A DNA stretch of 10,332 nucleotides, from assembly GCA_003354225.1 (NCBI GenBank), contig PIVH01000025.1, positions 1 through 10,332 on the forward strand. Reading direction: 5' to 3'. Source of the DNA: Globobulimina sp. (Eukaryota > Foraminifera > Rotaliida). Positions 7,962-10,332 of the stretch are shown here, piece after piece. Position numbers and translations under genes: made by a program. How positions within the stretch are numbered: position 1 is the stretch's first letter; the number at the start of each line of letters is the position of its first letter. The notes under the pieces are model-generated. The model saw only the letters and a list, made by a program, of their open reading frames with translations, was not told the origin of the DNA and ran no database searches.

Positions 7962-9350
7962 TTAAAAAAAATTAATATCTTGGAATCGTTTGAAAGATGG
8001 ACATTTATTACATTGATATGTGAATTTTCCGTTATATTTGAAATATTGATGTGAAGAGTGTTTAACTAATAATAATGATGGGTGATGTTTGCAATTCGCA
8101 GTGACATTTGTTGTAAAATACAGTTTATATTTTATGTCATGGTTCGATGTTTCTACATTATTATCACTAAATATATATCTGTAGTTATCGTTGATGCATA
8201 ATTTGAATTTAATTATTGCTTGTTCTAACTGTTCAATTTCAAAGATTTCCATTTGAATATTTGCAAAGCTTCTTGGATATTGAACTTGACTGTTGATGGA
8301 TTGATATGATATGTTGCAGCAATCTTTGTTTAAACAACGTCTTTCCGACCATTGTAAACTATTTATTTCACTATTAAAGGTAAATATTGCTATCACATTA
8401 GCTGAAGCTGTGCAATTAATACATATATCATTTGATATGTTTACTTCTACGCATCTCACTTTAGTATTTGTTGCAGTTCCATGTTTCAAACGTTTTATCG
8501 TATTACAGGATGTTTGTTGTCGTATATTTAGATTTGGTAACCATTTCTTGGTATTGGTGAAATTATCGACTTGATTCAATTTTATTTGTTCCAACAATGT
8601 CATATATGATTTATGTGCGGAAATCAATTTTTTTCTTGAAGATGGTTGACCATTTTTGATGCATTCGGCTAGCCTAAAATACTGGCATTTAGAATATACA
8701 GATGCATCTATGTTTGATAACAACTGTAAAGATATTGATTGTGCATCCTGCATTTGTTTATTATATACTTCTTCGAATATACTGAATGATTGAAAAATGC
8801 TTTTAATTTTTTTTATATCCAATAGCATTTTCTCAATATCATTATATATCACATTTTTATTAAAAATATGCAATGAAATTTTAAACTCTTTTACTGCAAC
8901 GAAACGGCTACTATCAAAAACGATAAATTGGTTGTTTGCAATTGTTTGTTGTTTGATACAATGTAATGATATATTCTTTGAATTGAACAAATTAGTTAGT
9001 TCATTAAGCATCAATGATACTATTTTTATAATATATTTGTCGCTATAACTTCTATTAAATATTTGTTCAATGTCTAAATATAATATACGTGGTGCATAAA
9101 GAAATACACTATAAAAACATCTTTGTTGAATATCAACTAAATTGTATAATGTATTATAATGGTTTATATCGTTGAACACAAGTAGTTTGAATTTAGACGG
9201 AGCATACTCATACGCTGTTATAAATGGCGTAGCTGCTTTATTATCTTGAATATATTTTTGAACAGATTTTCTTTCTGGATGTAGATGACTATGTAAAGGA
9301 TAAAAAAACGATTTAACCTCCAACAAATTTAGCAACCCATCAAAGTCCAT
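7962..9350 (-). CDS. Archaeo-eukaryotic primase, PrimPol/UL52-like
   Basis: This 462-residue ORF starts at ATG 9350 and shows the three motifs of the archaeo-eukaryotic primase superfamily. Motif I is Asp93-Ile-Glu95 (YLDIEQ), motif II is Ser159-Leu-His161 (KISLHIF), and motif III contains Asp215 (NIDASVY). Motif III is followed by FRL (225-227) and a basic stretch, as in PrimPol and herpesvirus UL52-type primases. These enzymes make primers and, in PrimPol, extend them as a DNA polymerase. Two cysteine clusters follow: C310/C313 with C339 and C344/C345, and C420-x-H422 with C447-x2-C450 (YQCNKC). The second matches the C-terminal zinc knuckle of the PrimPol/UL52 group. All catalytic acids are present and no break is seen. 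It is shorter than human PrimPol. Its natural partner is the DUF3987-like ATPase at 4226-7137. Confidence 0.82.
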   Translation of the reverse strand: MDFDGLLNLLEVKSFFYPLHSHLHPERKSVQKYIQDNKAATPFITAYEYAPSKFKLLVFNDINHYNTLYNLVDIQQRCFYSVFLYAPRILYLDIEQIFNRSYSDKYIIKIVSLMLNELTNLFNSKNISLHCIKQQTIANNQFIVFDSSRFVAVKEFKISLHIFNKNVIYNDIEKMLLDIKKIKSIFQSFSIFEEVYNKQMQDAQSISLQLLSNIDASVYSKCQYFRLAECIKNGQPSSRKKLISAHKSYMTLLEQIKLNQVDNFTNTKKWLPNLNIRQQTSCNTIKRLKHGTATNTKVRCVEVNISNDICINCTASANVIAIFTFNSEINSLQWSERRCLNKDCCNISYQSINSQVQYPRSFANIQMEIFEIEQLEQAIIKFKLCINDNYRYIFSDNNVETSNHDIKYKLYFTTNVTANCKHHPSLLLVKHSSHQYFKYNGKFTYQCNKCPSFKRFQDINFF

Positions 9351-9441
9351 AGATCTCCGACGCTTTCTTACTACGAATATATTTAGTAATTATTTAGCAC
9401 AAAAAAACAATCGATGTGTTTTGACGTAAGGAAAGCTTATT
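9351..9441. promoter_or_regulatory. Divergent promoter region with TGACGT at 9422-9427
   Basis: This 91-nt spacer separates the divergent primase (minus) and coiled-coil (plus) genes, so it must hold the start regions of both. TGACGT is at 9422-9427, 14 nt before the ATG at 9442 and 71 nt from the primase ATG. An AT-rich ATATATTTAGTAATTATTTA stretch could serve as a TATA-like element. Confidence 0.45.
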
Positions 9442-9933
9442 ATGATTCACACTATGGATCCGTTATTAATTAAATTAATCTCTTTGAAAAAAGAACGTGC
9501 GATTCAGATACGACAAATAAATGGATTACAACAAAATCTACAAACAAATGAAAAGACAACTCAACAAATAAGAAAGAGATATCTCAACACAATAAATATA
9601 TTAAAAAGCAGAATTTCATTGTTTAAAAACGAAAAACTAATTTTAAAAAATGAGAATCAAACTTTAAAAAACGAAAATCAAACATTAAAAAATGAAAATC
9701 AAACTTTTAAATCAGTATACAACTCAGAATCATCACAAGAACAAACAAGCATTCTTATTACAGGTTGTACTCAAAGATCCGATGAAAATCCAGAAACAAC
9801 ATCTCAACGGGAATATCTACAAGACGCAGGAACATATCTTGAAGATGCAGATGGTGATTATGAACCAAAAACAGAACCATCTGAAACACCATCTGAAACA
9901 CCAAGTTCACAAGCATCTGGGAATTTTCATTAA
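9442..9933 (+). CDS. Small coiled-coil protein with acidic tail
   Basis: This 163-residue ORF starts with ATG 9442; a second in-frame ATG is at 9454. Residues about 8-92 are basic and strongly helical. They end in three heptads of KNENQTL/F (69-89), with Leu/Phe at 61, 68, 75, 82 and 89, an ideal coiled coil with Asn in core-adjacent positions. Residues 100-163 are acidic and rich in Thr, Ser and Pro, including a repeated PSET. I recognise no specific family. An Asn49-x7-Arg57 pair ahead of the zipper recalls the bZIP basic region. However, the alanines are missing and the zipper register is off by one residue, so a DNA-binding role is speculative. It could instead be an oligomerising or structural protein. 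Confidence 0.65.
   Translation: MIHTMDPLLIKLISLKKERAIQIRQINGLQQNLQTNEKTTQQIRKRYLNTINILKSRISLFKNEKLILKNENQTLKNENQTLKNENQTFKSVYNSESSQEQTSILITGCTQRSDENPETTSQREYLQDAGTYLEDADGDYEPKTEPSETPSETPSSQASGNFH
9646..9708 (+). repeat. Three 21-nt tandem units coding for the coiled-coil heptads
   Basis: Three in-frame 21-nt units encode KNENQTL, KNENQTL and KNENQTF. They differ by only a few, mostly silent changes. This points to recent expansion of the coiled coil by slippage or unequal exchange. Confidence 0.8.
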
Positions 9934-10049
9934 TTTTAATTATTTAAATATTTTGTTGTATGGTTAACTACAAAACAAAAACAACAGCCTTTTCCAATGT
10001 TTAATTTCGATCTTTAATGTAATGTTAACTATCATGTACACTAAATATC
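9934..10049. other. Non-coding spacer before the satellite
   Basis: No gene is visible in these 116 nt. The sequence GTTAACTA occurs near 9963 and again near 10024. The stretch from about 10034 (CATGTACACTAAATATC) already resembles a degenerate piece of the satellite unit. Confidence 0.45.
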
Positions 10050-10332
10050 AGTACACCATGTGAATATTCATAATATACTAAATATACTAAATATACAAAA
10101 TATACAAAATATACACAATATAAGTACACCATGTAAATATTCATAATATACTAAATATACCAAATATACAAAATATACACAATATCAGTACACACTGTAA
10201 ATATGCATAATATACTAAATATACCAAATATACAAAATATACACAATATAAGTACACCATGTAACTATTCATAATATACTAAATATACCAAATATACAAA
10301 ATATACACAATATCAGTACACCATGTAAATAT
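10050..10332. repeat. Nested tandem satellite: 64-bp units built on a 9-bp subunit
   Basis: Units beginning AGTACAC start at 10050, 10123, 10187, 10251 and 10315, giving spacings of 73, 64, 64 and 64. Each holds a run of ATATACNNA 9-mers (four copies, five in the first unit, which explains 73) plus a 28-bp segment containing GTACACCATGTAAATATTCA. The base before AGTACAC alternates C, A, C, A, C along the array, hinting at a 128-bp higher-order repeat. The array runs off the right edge. It could be a subtelomeric or intergenic satellite, a replication origin or a terminal repeat of the element. There are no unique spacers, so it is not a CRISPR array. Confidence 0.88.

Larger units (their letters stand above)
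1..9933. mobile_element. Candidate self-replicating DNA transposon or virus-like element (internal part)
   Basis: Six genes are packed with short spacers. They include a DDE transposase-like protein, a PrimPol-type primase, a DUF3987-like ATPase and an AlkB-like dioxygenase. Such a set is typical of a replicating mobile element or DNA virus rather than of ordinary host genes. Four intergenic regions share the hexamer TGACGT, which links the genes by likely regulation. I see no terminal inverted repeats, target-site duplications, capsid gene or DNA polymerase B gene in the window. The boundaries are therefore unknown and the element probably extends beyond both edges. The alternative is a chance cluster of unrelated genes in an AT-rich genome. 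Confidence 0.55.

Noticed and set aside
8311-9048. Plus-strand ORFs at 8311-8574 and 8797-9048
   Set aside because: Both are antisense to the primase, which has all three catalytic motifs in its frame.
9692-9967. Overlapping plus-strand ORF in a second frame of the coiled-coil gene
   Set aside because: It is a frame shadow of the repetitive acidic region; no motif or separate promoter was seen.
10050-10332. Regularly spaced repeats resembling a CRISPR array
   Set aside because: The whole 64-bp unit is repeated, including the part between AGTACAC motifs. There are no unique spacers and no cas genes, and the context is eukaryotic.
1-10332. tRNA, rRNA or structured ncRNA genes
   Set aside because: No tRNA-like cloverleaf with GGTTCGA-type T-loop, no rRNA signature and no other recognisable RNA element was seen on either strand by eye.

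Overview
The window is AT-rich, densely coding eukaryotic DNA, most likely part of a large mobile or virus-like element. Four points suggest a eukaryote. Two long genes are interrupted by GT...AG gaps of about 56-63 nt that join conserved motifs in frame. AATAAA signals follow two genes. There are no bacterial ribosome-binding sites or operon overlaps. One protein carries a chromodomain. Long Asn/Asp and Ser/Glu tracts and a coiled coil also fit a eukaryote or eukaryotic virus. The host cannot be named from the sequence.

Layout. 1-1076 (+): an AlkB-like Fe(II)/2-oxoglutarate dioxygenase whose 5' end probably lies left of the window. 1313-3961 (+): a spliced, about 862-residue transposase-like protein of the Merlin/IS1595 (ISXO2) DDE type, with an ASCH-like core, zinc ribbon, DDE domain, chromodomain and SWIM zinc finger. 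4226-7137 (+): a spliced, about 930-residue P-loop ATPase resembling DUF3987-type primase-associated helicases. 7258-7866 (-): an unrecognised acidic protein with a Ser-Glu repeat. 7962-9350 (-): an archaeo-eukaryotic primase of the PrimPol/UL52 kind. 9442-9933 (+): a small coiled-coil protein. 9934-10332: non-coding, ending in a nested satellite (9-bp units inside 64-bp units) that runs off the right edge.

How the genes may work together. A primase and a putative primase-associated helicase would be a replication module. The DDE protein supplies strand transfer, possibly aimed at chromatin by its chromodomain. The AlkB-like enzyme could repair or demethylate the element's nucleic acid. TGACGT occurs four times in the window by eye, each time in a short intergenic region upstream of a gene, which suggests coordinated transcription. 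I know of no described Merlin-type element carrying its own primase and helicase, so the best hypothesis is a self-replicating transposon or an integrated virus. No terminal inverted repeats or target-site duplications are visible, so the element's ends are not defined here.
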